A DNA stretch of 64,000 bases from Psychrobacter sp. TAE2020 (GCF_018919485.1 NZ_JAHLMU010000001.1:596655-660654); one strand, 5' to 3'. Shown: positions 42,193-50,859, counted from the stretch's first letter. A program made the numbers and translations. The notes: generated by a model from the sequence alone, not told the origin.

Positions 42193-44469
42193 ATGACACA
42201 TATCGACCAGATTCAAGTGACCAAACGCGATGGACGTTTAGAGCCTATTGATTTAGATAAAATCCATAAAGTTATCGAGTGGGCAGCTCACAAGTTAGAT
42301 AATGTGTCGGTATCACAAGTTGAGCTAAAGTCGCATATTCAGTTTTATGAAGGTATCAAGACTCGTGATATCCATGAGACTATTATTAAGTCTGCTGCTG
42401 ACTTGATATCAGAATCTACTCCTGATTATCAGTATCTAGCCGCACGTTTGGCTATCTTCCATCTGCGCAAAATCGCTTATAACAAATTTACCCCACCGCA
42501 TTTATATGACCAAGTCAAAACCTTAACCGATGCTGGTAAATATGATGCCCATATTCTAGCTGATTATAGCCGTGAAGAGTTTGATGAGCTTAATGATTAC
42601 ATCGATCACTGGCGTGATATGAATTTGGCTTATGCTGCTGTTGAGCAAATGGCTGGTAAATACTTAGTGCAAGATCGCGTCACTAAGACTGTATATGAGA
42701 GCCCGCAATTCTTGTATGTGCTAGTAGGCATGTGTCTGTTCGCTAGCTACGATAGAGCTGAGCGTATGGACTATGTAAAGCGTTTTTATGATGCCACCTC
42801 ACAGTTTAAGATCTCGCTACCTACGCCGATTATGTCTGGTGTGCGCACCCCATCACGCCAGTTTAGCTCCTGCGTACTGATTGAATGTGGTGACAGCCTT
42901 GACTCTATCAACGCCACTACTAGCGCCATCGTACGCTATGTCTCGCAGCGCGCTGGCATCGGCATCAATGCTGGCCGTATTCGTGCCCTTGGTAGCCCTA
43001 TCCGTGGCGGCGAAGCTCAACATACTGGCTGTGTGCCTTTTTACAAGCTATTCCAAACTGCGGTCAAATGTTGCTCACAAGGCGGCGTACGGGGCGGTGC
43101 GGCTACCCTATTCTATCCGTTATGGCATCTAGAAGTTGAGTCGCTATTAGTACTGAAGAATAACCGTGGCGTTGAGGACAACCGTGTCCGTCACATGGAT
43201 TATGGCGTACAGCTAAACAAGACTATGTACACTCGCCTAATCAAAGGCCAAGACATCACTATCTTCTCACCGGGCGATACTCCGGGCTTGTACGATGCGT
43301 TCTTTGAAGATCAAGATAAGTTTGAAGAGCTATATACTAAGTATGAGAATGACGAGTCTATTCGTCAGCGTAAGATTCCAGCGACGGAACTGTTCAGCTT
43401 AATGATGCAAGAGCGTGCCAGCACTGGTCGTATCTACATTCAAAACGTCGATCATTGCAATACTCATAGCCCGTTTGACCCCACTGTGGCGCCTATCCGC
43501 CAGTCCAACCTATGTATGGAGATTGCGCTACCGACTAAGCCACTCGATAACATCAATGACGAAGCAGGCGAAATTGCTCTGTGTACTCTATCAGCGGTTA
43601 ACTTAGGCAAAGTTGAGCAGGTCAGCGATATCGAAGAGCCAGCTGAGCTGATCGTCCGTGCTCTTGACGCCCTACTTGATTATCAAGACTATCCGGTCAA
43701 AGCTGCTGAGAACGGCAGTATGCGTCGCCGTACCTTAGGTGTCGGAGTGATCAACTATGCTTATTACCTTGCTAAGAATGGCGTACGCTATTCAGATGGT
43801 AGTGCGCTTGGTCTGACGCATCAAACCTTTGAAGCCTTGCAATTCTATCTCTTAAAAGCCTCCAATAAATTAGCAAAAGAGCAAGGCGCTTGCCCAGCTT
43901 TTAATGAGACCACTTATTCGCAAGGTATCTTACCGATTGATACGTATAAAAAGGATCTTGATAAAATCTGCCAAGAGCCATTGCATCTTGATTGGGAAAC
44001 TTTGCGTACCGAGATCACTACTCATGGTCTGCGCAACTCGACTTTGACTGCCTTGATGCCGTCTGAGACTTCTAGTCAGATTGCCAACGCTACTAATGGC
44101 ATCGAGCCACCACGCGGCTTAGTGTCTATTAAAGCGTCAAAAGATGGCATCTTAAAGCAAGTAGTGCCTGAGATTGAAAAGCTAGGTAGTCAGTACGAGC
44201 TACTATGGCAAATGCCTAACAATGATGGCTACCTCAAGCTAGTGGCTGTTATGCAAAAGTTTGTCGATCAAAGTATCTCAGCTAATACTAACTATGACCC
44301 ATCACACTATGAAGGGGGCCGCGTGCCGATGAAAGTGCTCCTACAAGACTTGTTGACGGCGTATAAGCTAGGCGTAAAAACTTTGTATTATCACAACACT
44401 CGTGATGGTGCCAACGACGCCCAAGCCGATATGGAAGATGATTGTGCTGGTGGCGCTTGTAAGATTTGA
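42193..44469 (+). CDS. nrdA: Ribonucleoside-diphosphate reductase class Ia, alpha subunit
   Basis: Large catalytic subunit that makes deoxyribonucleotides. The 758 residues have an N-terminal ATP-cone (VTKRDGRLEPIDLDKIHKVI) for allosteric control, the active site cysteine in QFSSCVLIE, the radical-site motif SNLCMEIALPT with its Asn, Cys and Glu, and the C-terminal redox pair in DDCAGGACKI. GAGGG precedes the ATG. Unusually, nrdB is not directly downstream: 5.2 kb carrying a CBASS-like operon, REP elements and two small ORFs lies between. Confidence 0.96.
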   Translation: MTHIDQIQVTKRDGRLEPIDLDKIHKVIEWAAHKLDNVSVSQVELKSHIQFYEGIKTRDIHETIIKSAADLISESTPDYQYLAARLAIFHLRKIAYNKFTPPHLYDQVKTLTDAGKYDAHILADYSREEFDELNDYIDHWRDMNLAYAAVEQMAGKYLVQDRVTKTVYESPQFLYVLVGMCLFASYDRAERMDYVKRFYDATSQFKISLPTPIMSGVRTPSRQFSSCVLIECGDSLDSINATTSAIVRYVSQRAGIGINAGRIRALGSPIRGGEAQHTGCVPFYKLFQTAVKCCSQGGVRGGAATLFYPLWHLEVESLLVLKNNRGVEDNRVRHMDYGVQLNKTMYTRLIKGQDITIFSPGDTPGLYDAFFEDQDKFEELYTKYENDESIRQRKIPATELFSLMMQERASTGRIYIQNVDHCNTHSPFDPTVAPIRQSNLCMEIALPTKPLDNINDEAGEIALCTLSAVNLGKVEQVSDIEEPAELIVRALDALLDYQDYPVKAAENGSMRRRTLGVGVINYAYYLAKNGVRYSDGSALGLTHQTFEALQFYLLKASNKLAKEQGACPAFNETTYSQGILPIDTYKKDLDKICQEPLHLDWETLRTEITTHGLRNSTLTALMPSETSSQIANATNGIEPPRGLVSIKASKDGILKQVVPEIEKLGSQYELLWQMPNNDGYLKLVAVMQKFVDQSISANTNYDPSHYEGGRVPMKVLLQDLLTAYKLGVKTLYYHNTRDGANDAQADMEDDCAGGACKI

Positions 44470-44510
44470 GAACCGTTAAAAAATTGCATGTCAATTTTAG
44501 GGTCGCAAGA

Positions 44511-44534
44511 GAAATTCTTAAAATAGAATTTCTG
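44511..44534. other. Short hairpin between nrdA and the CD-NTase gene
   Basis: AGAAATTCT and AGAATTTCT pair around a 6-base loop. There is no following T run, so it is a poor terminator. A second imperfect hairpin covers about 44537-44577. Read-through from nrdA into the defence operon is therefore possible. Confidence 0.4.
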
Positions 44535-44626
44535 ATGGATGGCGGGTTTAGCTTTAAGGTTAAGCCTGCTATCCAGTACTAATTTATTGAGATGGATTTG
44601 TGAACACTATTTAAAGGACTAAGATA

Positions 44627-45568
44627 ATGGCTGACTATAAAAGTAACTACCTGCAAGAAGTACTTGAAACACATAAGATGAAGCACATAAAAGATGTTTT
44701 TGATAAATACAGAGATAGACGTAATGAAATTAAAGATTTCTTAAATGCCGAATACGGTAGCAAAATTTATAGTCCTTTTGATTCAGGGTCTTATAGTAAA
44801 CATACTGCTGTTAATACAAAGTTTGATTTAGATGCAGTTGTACCTTTTAAATATAAAAGCTTTAATACATTAGAAGATATGTTCAGTGATATTTATGACA
44901 AGTTAAATGATAAATTTAATGATAGAACTACTGTTCGAAAGCAAGGTGTTTCTATTGGACTAGCCTTTGAAGAAGATGGTATTGATATAGATATTGTACC
45001 TGCTCGAGAAACACGAATAGATGGCTATGCCGAAACAAGAAACCTAAACCTTCATATCAACTCCTTAGATCCATCGGAGACTGGGTATTTAAAAACTAAT
45101 ATCCAAAGTCAGATTAATCATATAAATGGTAAGGATAATGAACGAAAAATTATTAGATTGCTGAAGATCTGGAAATTTCAAAAATCTAAGAAATATAAGT
45201 CATTTTTCTTTGAAATTTTAGTTATCAAAGCTTATGACAGTACCTTACCTACAGGTAATTTATGGGAACAATTTAAGACTGTTCTCCAATATATTGTAGA
45301 TAATATTGAAAGTTCTACATTTAAACTGCCTGACCCGGGTAACAGCAACAATGATTTAATGAGTACATTAGATTCATATCAAAAAACATTATTAAAAAGT
45401 GATTTTGAATTCATGCTAACCAATATTGAGAACAACGAAAAACAAATTGAATACTATTTCGATAAAAACGAGAAATTTTCTGAAGAAGCTAACAATAATA
45501 GTTTGAGCTATGGTGTTGCTGGAGCTAGCCCAGTTTCTACTCCTTCATCTACACAGCGTTTTGGTTAG
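44627..45568 (+). CDS. CD-NTase (cGAS/DncV-like nucleotidyltransferase) of a CBASS operon
   Basis: CD-NTases make cyclic oligonucleotide alarms on phage infection. The 313 residues show the polymerase-beta-type active site: G54-S55 in DSGSYSKHTAV, D67 and D69 in KFDLDAVVPF, and a third Asp, most likely D122, in GIDIDIVPAR. No membrane segment is present. The C-terminus is a flexible Ser/Pro/Thr tail ending QRFG, suited to conjugation by Cap2 to the terminal Gly. AAAGGA lies eight bases before the ATG. Two bases separate it from cap2. The clade and the product nucleotide cannot be told by eye. AT-rich compared with nrdA. Confidence 0.85.
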   Translation: MADYKSNYLQEVLETHKMKHIKDVFDKYRDRRNEIKDFLNAEYGSKIYSPFDSGSYSKHTAVNTKFDLDAVVPFKYKSFNTLEDMFSDIYDKLNDKFNDRTTVRKQGVSIGLAFEEDGIDIDIVPARETRIDGYAETRNLNLHINSLDPSETGYLKTNIQSQINHINGKDNERKIIRLLKIWKFQKSKKYKSFFFEILVIKAYDSTLPTGNLWEQFKTVLQYIVDNIESSTFKLPDPGNSNNDLMSTLDSYQKTLLKSDFEFMLTNIENNEKQIEYYFDKNEKFSEEANNNSLSYGVAGASPVSTPSSTQRFG

Positions 45569-45570
45569 AT

Positions 45571-47229
45571 ATGAGATTCTCTAGAGAAGAGCTACTAGAT
45601 ACTATTAGTAGCATAAGCTACGTATCTAACTTACGAGATTTTAACTTCGATAAAAATCTCGTAAGTTTCAATATAGCTTTTGACTTTGAGGGCCTTAACG
45701 AAGAAATAACTTTTGAAGTAACAATCAATTCTCAATATCCATTTAAATTTAGTGGTTCTGAAACCATAAGCTTTAATAATCTTGATCTGATTGAATATAG
45801 TCATGTAATGAGTAATGGCTCAGTATGTTTTCATAATGAACATTGTATTGATTTTAGACAAAAGTTAATGCAGGACTTTAATGCTATCAAATGCTGGATT
45901 ACTAAATATATAATCAAAGAAGAAACAGATAGTCATTATGAGCATTTAATAGTTGATAATAGTAAGTTCGATAGTAGCTTTTACTCTTATCAATTTACTA
46001 ATATAGAAGAAGGCTTTAAAAAAGGTGAGTTTGGTACAGTCTCTATCAAACTATTGTCTAACTCCAACTATAACCAGTACACTATTAATAACCACCTTGT
46101 TCAAAGTTTCAATGACTCAGCTCAACCTACTATAAAAGATTGCGACTGGAGTAATTACTATCTTAAAGCAAGTAGCAGTGAACAAGGTATATACATTTTT
46201 TTGGAAGAAGCGCCAGCTGTTAATCAACGATTTTCATTCAATAACTGGTCACAATTTAATGGAAAATTTAGTCAAGATTTTTTGAGTTATTTATGGAAGT
46301 ATATTTTTTTAAATAGCAGTAGCTTCGATACATCTAAACCACTGCCTATTTTTATAGGTTTTGACACTGCAAACAATGAAGCGCACTGGCAAGTAGCTTT
46401 AGTAAGCATAGATGAAGTTTTTTTTGAAAGTAAAATTAATATTGAGAATCAAGAGCAGTATATTTTAAAAGATACTGTAATAAATTGGGCAATAACGAAT
46501 AACTCTTCTTATTCATATTTTTTTGGTCGTGGTGCGTTTAGTGAAGTATTGACTAATTCGAAGATATTAATTATTGGTGTTGGTGCAGTTGGCAGTAATG
46601 TTTCTAAAACATTAGTAAGATGTGGGTGTAAAAATATATTTTTGGTCGATTACGATATTAAGGAACCTGAGAATATTTGTCGTTCAGAATATGAATTTAT
46701 GTACCCTTACAATAATAAGGTAGATGAGCTATGCGACTTGCTTTATAGAATATCACCGTTTGTGGAAGTCAGAGCAACAAGAAGTCTTATTACAGAACAC
46801 CTTAAGTCTGAACCTTACGCTAAACTTCTTTCTAATAAACTTGAAAAAGAATTATCAAACTATGATTACATATTTGATTGTTCTACTGACGATGATTTGA
46901 TGCATATCTTAGATAGTCTTAATATTACAGCTAATATTATCAACTTATCTGTTACTAATCATGCTCAATCACTAGTTTGTGGCATATCGCCAAATACTTA
47001 TAAGTTTGTTAGACATCAGTTTGATAGTATTTTAGAGAATGACGTTGAAGACTTATATAACCCTATAGGTTGTTGGAGTCCGACTTTTAGAGCTTCTTAT
47101 AATGATATCTCTACCCTTGTACAATTTGCTTTAAAACAAATTAATAATATGACTGACAATCATGAATTAAGGAATTTTGTTATCAACTATCATGATAACG
47201 GCGAATGCTTAAAAGTGAGTAAGTTTTGA
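45571..47229 (+). CDS. cap2: Cap2-like E2-E1 fusion (CBASS ubiquitin-like conjugation enzyme)
   Basis: Cap2 attaches the C-terminus of the CD-NTase to a target, priming it. The 552 residues have an N-terminal E2-like domain (about 1-120) with the probable catalytic Cys86 in NGSVCFHNEHCIDF; a middle linker region (about 130-320); and a ThiF/E1 adenylation domain with nucleotide loop G336-x-G338-x-x-G341 in ILIIGVGAVGSN, then LVDYDIKEPENICRSE. Cys501 in PIGCWSPTFRAS is the likely E1 catalytic Cys. It starts two bases after the CD-NTase stop and its stop overlaps the start of the protease gene, so the four proteins are likely made together. Confidence 0.85.
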   Translation: MRFSREELLDTISSISYVSNLRDFNFDKNLVSFNIAFDFEGLNEEITFEVTINSQYPFKFSGSETISFNNLDLIEYSHVMSNGSVCFHNEHCIDFRQKLMQDFNAIKCWITKYIIKEETDSHYEHLIVDNSKFDSSFYSYQFTNIEEGFKKGEFGTVSIKLLSNSNYNQYTINNHLVQSFNDSAQPTIKDCDWSNYYLKASSSEQGIYIFLEEAPAVNQRFSFNNWSQFNGKFSQDFLSYLWKYIFLNSSSFDTSKPLPIFIGFDTANNEAHWQVALVSIDEVFFESKINIENQEQYILKDTVINWAITNNSSYSYFFGRGAFSEVLTNSKILIIGVGAVGSNVSKTLVRCGCKNIFLVDYDIKEPENICRSEYEFMYPYNNKVDELCDLLYRISPFVEVRATRSLITEHLKSEPYAKLLSNKLEKELSNYDYIFDCSTDDDLMHILDSLNITANIINLSVTNHAQSLVCGISPNTYKFVRHQFDSILENDVEDLYNPIGCWSPTFRASYNDISTLVQFALKQINNMTDNHELRNFVINYHDNGECLKVSKF

Positions 47230-47690
47230 CTATTACTAGGCACTATAAGAACCTGAAGTTAGTTGTTGATGATAGCTTGTTAGAAAGTATTTATCAGTCA
47301 AGCTGTGGGCACTACCCCAAAGAGTATGGCGGTTTTTTGATTGGCAAATATTCTCATGACTTTAAAACCTTACATATTCAACAATCTATCACAGCAGGGA
47401 TTTTTAAGAGTAGTCGAATTGAGTTTACTAGAGAGTCTGGCTATCTGAAGTGCGAGTTTGAAAAACTATTCATACACAAAGGACTCTACTATATCGGTGA
47501 GTGGCATACTCATCCAGATGGTGAAGCATGGTATAGCTCGACAGATTTAAATGCCATGATTAGCATAGCTCATGAGAAAAATGTAAAGATCGACAATCCT
47601 GTCTTACTTATTTTGAGTATTACTAACAATAGTTTGAGGGATTTCAATTTCTTTATTCTTAACAATAATAGGTTAGAAATATATGAGTAA
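47226..47690 (+). CDS. cap3: Cap3-like JAMM/MPN isopeptidase
   Basis: Cap3 removes the CD-NTase from its targets and so restrains the system. The 154-residue protein has the full JAMM zinc-protease motif: Glu33 in YPKEYGGFLIG, then H94-T-H96 followed by seven residues and S104-x-x-D107 (EWHTHPDGEAWYSSTD). The start is a TTG overlapping the cap2 stop by four bases (TTGA); no in-frame ATG is near, so translation probably depends on coupling. Its end overlaps the next gene by eight bases. Confidence 0.85.
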   Translation: MTITRHYKNLKLVVDDSLLESIYQSSCGHYPKEYGGFLIGKYSHDFKTLHIQQSITAGIFKSSRIEFTRESGYLKCEFEKLFIHKGLYYIGEWHTHPDGEAWYSSTDLNAMISIAHEKNVKIDNPVLLILSITNNSLRDFNFFILNNNRLEIYE

Positions 47691-48486
47691 TATTGAACTG
47701 CCCGAGCTATTTAAAGGTATGCAGGAGCAAATGAAAGCTCAATTAAGTACCAATAGAAGCTTTATAGAACATCCTGGCTCGAAGGGTGATGCATTAGAAA
47801 ACGCTTGGATTGAATGGTTAAAGCATTATCTTCCTAACCGATATAGTGTAGATAAAGCTATCGTTATTGATTATCACGGCAATACTAGCCATCAAATTGA
47901 TATCGTGATATACGATAATTATTTTACGCCTTTTATTTTTTCACAGAATGGTTTTCACTATATTCCTGCTGAAGGTGTATATGCTGTATTTGAAGTTAAG
48001 CCTGATATTTATGGAAACATAGAATATGCGGGTGAGAAAATAGCTAGTGTTAGGTCGTTAGATAGAACATCTACATCGATGATTAGTTCTGGAAATCTAC
48101 TTCCAGCGAGACCCCTTACAAAAATAGTAGGAGGTATATTAGCAACTAGCAACACTTATAAACAGAATAAGACAGTCGAAAGTAACATATCAAAACTAAA
48201 AGGATTACAAACAATTGATTTAGGTTGTGCTGTTGAGACAGGTAGTTTTTCTGTAGATTACAGTGGTAAAGAGAATCCTGAAGAGAAGGATTTTAGTAAG
48301 CGTATAAATGAATACTATGAAGAACGAAAATTCAACGAAATACATTTTAGTCGCCCTGAAAACTCTTTAATCACTTTCTTTATGCAATTAACACGCTACT
48401 TACAACAAGCTATCGGTACTATTCCAGCTATTGATTTGCAAGCCTATCTTAATGTAATCGGCGAAAAGATTGATAAAGAGATTTAA
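47683..48486 (+). CDS. Putative PD-(D/E)XK nuclease effector (DUF6602-like)
   Basis: A 267-residue soluble protein, last gene of the CBASS-like operon; its ATG overlaps the cap3 stop by eight bases. The N-terminal half shows a restriction-endonuclease-like core: helix with Glu39 (GDALENAWIEWL), Asp73 in SHQIDIVIYD and Glu104-x-Lys106 in YAVFEVKPD. This fits a metal-dependent nuclease. It resembles what I recall as DUF6602. No SAVED, TIR, patatin or membrane domain is visible, so the sensor for the cyclic nucleotide would have to lie in the C-terminal part (about 150-267), which I do not recognise. As the only other gene in the operon it is the likely effector. This is inference. Confidence 0.65.
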   Translation: MSNIELPELFKGMQEQMKAQLSTNRSFIEHPGSKGDALENAWIEWLKHYLPNRYSVDKAIVIDYHGNTSHQIDIVIYDNYFTPFIFSQNGFHYIPAEGVYAVFEVKPDIYGNIEYAGEKIASVRSLDRTSTSMISSGNLLPARPLTKIVGGILATSNTYKQNKTVESNISKLKGLQTIDLGCAVETGSFSVDYSGKENPEEKDFSKRINEYYEERKFNEIHFSRPENSLITFFMQLTRYLQQAIGTIPAIDLQAYLNVIGEKIDKEI

Positions 48487-49050
48487 GATTTGTAGAATTT
48501 GATAGAAAAATAACTGACCATTAATTCCGTTGGGTCTCGTTCCTCGACACCAACCTACCCTTAGATCGTAGCGGTTGTTGTAGGCTGGGTTTTTAACCCA
48601 GCGTTGTAACCTTGCAAGAGTAAGATGCTGGGTTAAAAACCCAGCCTACGCAAAAACATATTTAACTTTATAGCTTATGTTGGCTCGTGATGTAGGGTGC
48701 GTTCCACGCACCCATAGTTTGAAAGTTAAGTTTAACGGTGCTTAAAAAGCACCCTACGAAATAAGCATAAATAGTGATACTTGTAAGAAAGACCAACTCT
48801 GCCCTAAGGAGGTCGTTCAGCCCCGACTATAGCGGTATCCTGTCGACGACGATGGTGTTGTAGGCTGTGGCTGGGAGTGGTCGCTCGAACGTTGGAACAC
48901 TATCAGACACCATAGACTGCACGCCAGCGGCTAGGCAGATACAAGCGGTAGGCGGGATTAGCTGCTGAAGTTTTATAATATTTAACCAATGAATTTAAGC
49001 TTTTATAATTAAAATACATACCAATAACGAAAACGACGGAGGTCATAGAC
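48487..49050. other. Spacer between the CBASS-like operon and the small ORFs
   Basis: 564 bases without a gene. The first half is filled with GTAG-headed palindromes (listed separately). The second half (48780-48960) is unusually GC-rich for the region, and a decayed GTAGGCTG-type element sits near 48860. Confidence 0.6.
48529..48757. repeat. Cluster of five REP-like palindromes with GTAG heads (BIMEs)
   Basis: Each unit is GTAG next to a palindrome. One inverted unit: palindrome 48529-48554 plus CTAC 48555-48558. A pair: GTAG 48580-48583 with GCTGGGT..ACCCAGC to 48602, and its exact reverse complement 48627-48649 (23 of 23 bases). A second pair: GTAG 48692-48695 with GGTGCGTTCCACGCACC, and GGTGCTTAAAAAGCACC plus CTAC ending 48757. 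Head-plus-palindrome in inverted pairs is the structure of REP/BIME elements mobilised by RAYT (TnpA-REP) transposases. No RAYT gene is in the window. Confidence 0.8.
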
Positions 49051-49407
49051 GTGCACTATACCGCAATCATCAAAGACGGTGGTTTGTTTATCCCTAACGT
49101 ATTTTCCGACCTAAATAATGGAAATGATGGGCACTCACGCATAGTGGAAGTGGTTGTTGATATCGAAGAAGTTCGTCAACAGTTAGGCTTGAACGAAGAC
49201 CCTAAAAAAGTAGCGCCTAGACAAGCAAAAAAACCCATAAAGAAATCGGGCAAAAAAGAGCTGCAAAAACCAGCAGCAGTAGATACGCTGCGCAAGAATA
49301 ATATCGATGAACTAGAGTCATTCGATGATGGTGAGTTAAGCGAAATGCTAAAAGCTTATATGAATAATGAACAAGTACCAGAGCAGATATCTTTAGAGAA
49401 TTTATAG
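49051..49407 (+). CDS. Small hypothetical protein between CBASS-like operon and nrdB
   Basis: 118 residues, GTG start with a strong GGAGGT seven bases upstream. The N-terminal MHYTAIIKDGGLFIPNVF resembles the beginning of small antitoxin-like or AbrB-like proteins, but I cannot assign a family. The middle (about 52-80) is Lys-rich and basic; the C-terminus is acidic, ending NNEQVPEQISLENL. That tail resembles the tail of the next small ORF. No toxin gene is adjacent. Function unknown. Confidence 0.7.
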   Translation: MHYTAIIKDGGLFIPNVFSDLNNGNDGHSRIVEVVVDIEEVRQQLGLNEDPKKVAPRQAKKPIKKSGKKELQKPAAVDTLRKNNIDELESFDDGELSEMLKAYMNNEQVPEQISLENL

Positions 49408-49449
49408 TTGTTTTTGGAAAATAGTCAAGATCAATGAAAAAAGGAAGTT

Positions 49450-49599
49450 GTGGTGACTTACGAAATTCATGAACAGACAAATATATTGAGTGGAGTAGAT
49501 GTTTCTGAGGAACAAGATGATATAGAGCTGGGTAAAATAGTTGAACAGCGAATGAATGACGAGCAAACACCTATTCGAGTAACACTAGACGATCTATAA
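49450..49599 (+). CDS. Very small acidic protein upstream of nrdB
   Basis: A 49-residue ORF starting with two consecutive GTG codons (49450 and 49453), with AGGAAG just upstream. It reads M-V-T-Y-E-I-H-E-Q and ends RMNDEQTPIRVTLDDL, clearly similar to the tail of the preceding ORF (YMNNEQVPEQISLENL). Highly acidic, no membrane segment. It is 85 bp before nrdB. The shared tail argues that it is a real, possibly duplicated and shortened, relative of its neighbour. Function unknown. Confidence 0.5.
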   Translation: MVTYEIHEQTNILSGVDVSEEQDDIELGKIVEQRMNDEQTPIRVTLDDL

Positions 49600-49683
49600 T
49601 AGTATAACCAAAATTTTATTTTTGCTGGGCTAAAACCACAGTATACAACACCTACTAAACGCATAAAAACAAAGGCCAACCTC

Positions 49684-50817
49684 ATGACTTACTCAATCTT
49701 TAATCAAACGCCAAATGATGCTATGAAAGAGCCTATGTTCTTCGGCCAGCCAGTCAATATCGCTCGCTATGACCAACAAAAGCACCCTATCTTTGAGCAG
49801 TTGATCGAAAAGCAACTGTCCTTCTTTTGGCGTCCAGAAGAAGTCGATGTCTCAAAAGATCGTATGGACTTTGGCAACTTGTCCTCGCATGAACAGCATA
49901 TATTTTTGAGCAACCTAAAGTACCAGACCCTACTCGACTCTATCCAAGGTCGTAGCCCGAATATTGTGTTATTGCCTCTAGTATCGATTCCAGAGCTTGA
50001 GACTTGGATTGAGACTTGGTCTTTTAGCGAGACTATCCACTCACGCAGCTATACTCATATTATTCGTAATATCGTCAATGATCCAAGCTTAGTGTTCGAT
50101 GATATTATGAAAAACGAGCATATTCTTGAGCGTGCCTCTGATATTGCCCAGTATTATGATGAGCTGTATCGTAACTCGCAGCTTTATAGCTTGTATGGTG
50201 CCGGTACCCATAATATTAATGGCGAGACTGTTACTGTGGATCTTAGATCGCTAAAGAAACAGCTGTATCTTTGTATTATGGCGGTTAACGTTTTAGAAGC
50301 CATTCGTTTTTATGTTTCGTTCGCTTGCTCGTTTGCCTTTGCTGAGCGTAAGCTGATGGAAGGTAATGCCAAGATCATCAAGCTAATTGCTCGTGATGAA
50401 GCGCTGCATTTGACGGGTACTCAGCATATCCTAAACTTAATGCGTAATGGTCGAGATGATCCAGAGATGGTAGAGATTGCCGCTGAGTGTCATGAGCAAG
50501 GTATCGAGATCTTCCGTAAAGCCGCTGAGCAAGAAAAAGAATGGGCGGGTTATCTCTTTAAAGATGGCTCAATGATCGGTCTAAATAAAGACATTCTTTG
50601 CCAATATATCGAATACATTACTAACTTACGTATGGAAGCGGTTGGCTTGCCATCAGCGTTCCCAAAATCGAAATCTAATCCTATTCCTTGGATCAATACT
50701 TGGTTATCTTCTGATAACGTCCAAGTAGCGCCACAAGAGACAGAGATTAGCTCTTACTTAGTAGGTCAGATTGATTCAGACTTATCTAACAGCGATTTTG
50801 ATGACTTTGAGTTATAA
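49684..50817 (+). CDS. nrdB: Ribonucleoside-diphosphate reductase class Ia, beta subunit
   Basis: Holds the di-iron tyrosyl radical that NrdA needs. The 377 residues start with the usual [14 protein letters not shown] and [15 protein letters not shown]; iron-ligand helices include [36 protein letters not shown] and [13 protein letters not shown]. The acidic C-terminal SDFDDFEL is the peptide that docks on NrdA. It is separated from nrdA by the CBASS-like insert and may have its own promoter at about 49600-49680. The ferredoxin gene follows. A 13-bp duplication starts at its stop codon. Confidence 0.96.
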   Translation: MTYSIFNQTPNDAMKEPMFFGQPVNIARYDQQKHPIFEQLIEKQLSFFWRPEEVDVSKDRMDFGNLSSHEQHIFLSNLKYQTLLDSIQGRSPNIVLLPLVSIPELETWIETWSFSETIHSRSYTHIIRNIVNDPSLVFDDIMKNEHILERASDIAQYYDELYRNSQLYSLYGAGTHNINGETVTVDLRSLKKQLYLCIMAVNVLEAIRFYVSFACSFAFAERKLMEGNAKIIKLIARDEALHLTGTQHILNLMRNGRDDPEMVEIAAECHEQGIEIFRKAAEQEKEWAGYLFKDGSMIGLNKDILCQYIEYITNLRMEAVGLPSAFPKSKSNPIPWINTWLSSDNVQVAPQETEISSYLVGQIDSDLSNSDFDDFEL

Positions 50818-50859
50818 GATTGAGTTATAAGATTCAATTGTAAGATTGAACGATAAGCA
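50808..50859. repeat. 13-bp tandem repeat spanning the nrdB stop codon
   Basis: TGAGTTATAAGAT occurs twice in direct succession (50808-50820 and 50821-50833), followed by diverged copies TCAATTGTAAGAT and TGAACGATAAGCA. The first copy contains the last two codons and stop (TAA) of nrdB. Confidence 0.85.

Noticed and set aside
44537..44577. Imperfect hairpin after nrdA as a terminator
   Set aside because: Several mismatches and no T tract; it may be only a leader structure of the defence operon.
48850..48900. Further REP element with GTAGGCTGTGGCTGGG
   Set aside because: The head is present but no matching palindrome arm follows; at most a decayed copy.
49051..49407. Antitoxin of a toxin-antitoxin pair
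   Set aside because: The N-terminus is only vaguely antitoxin-like and no toxin-like ORF lies beside it.
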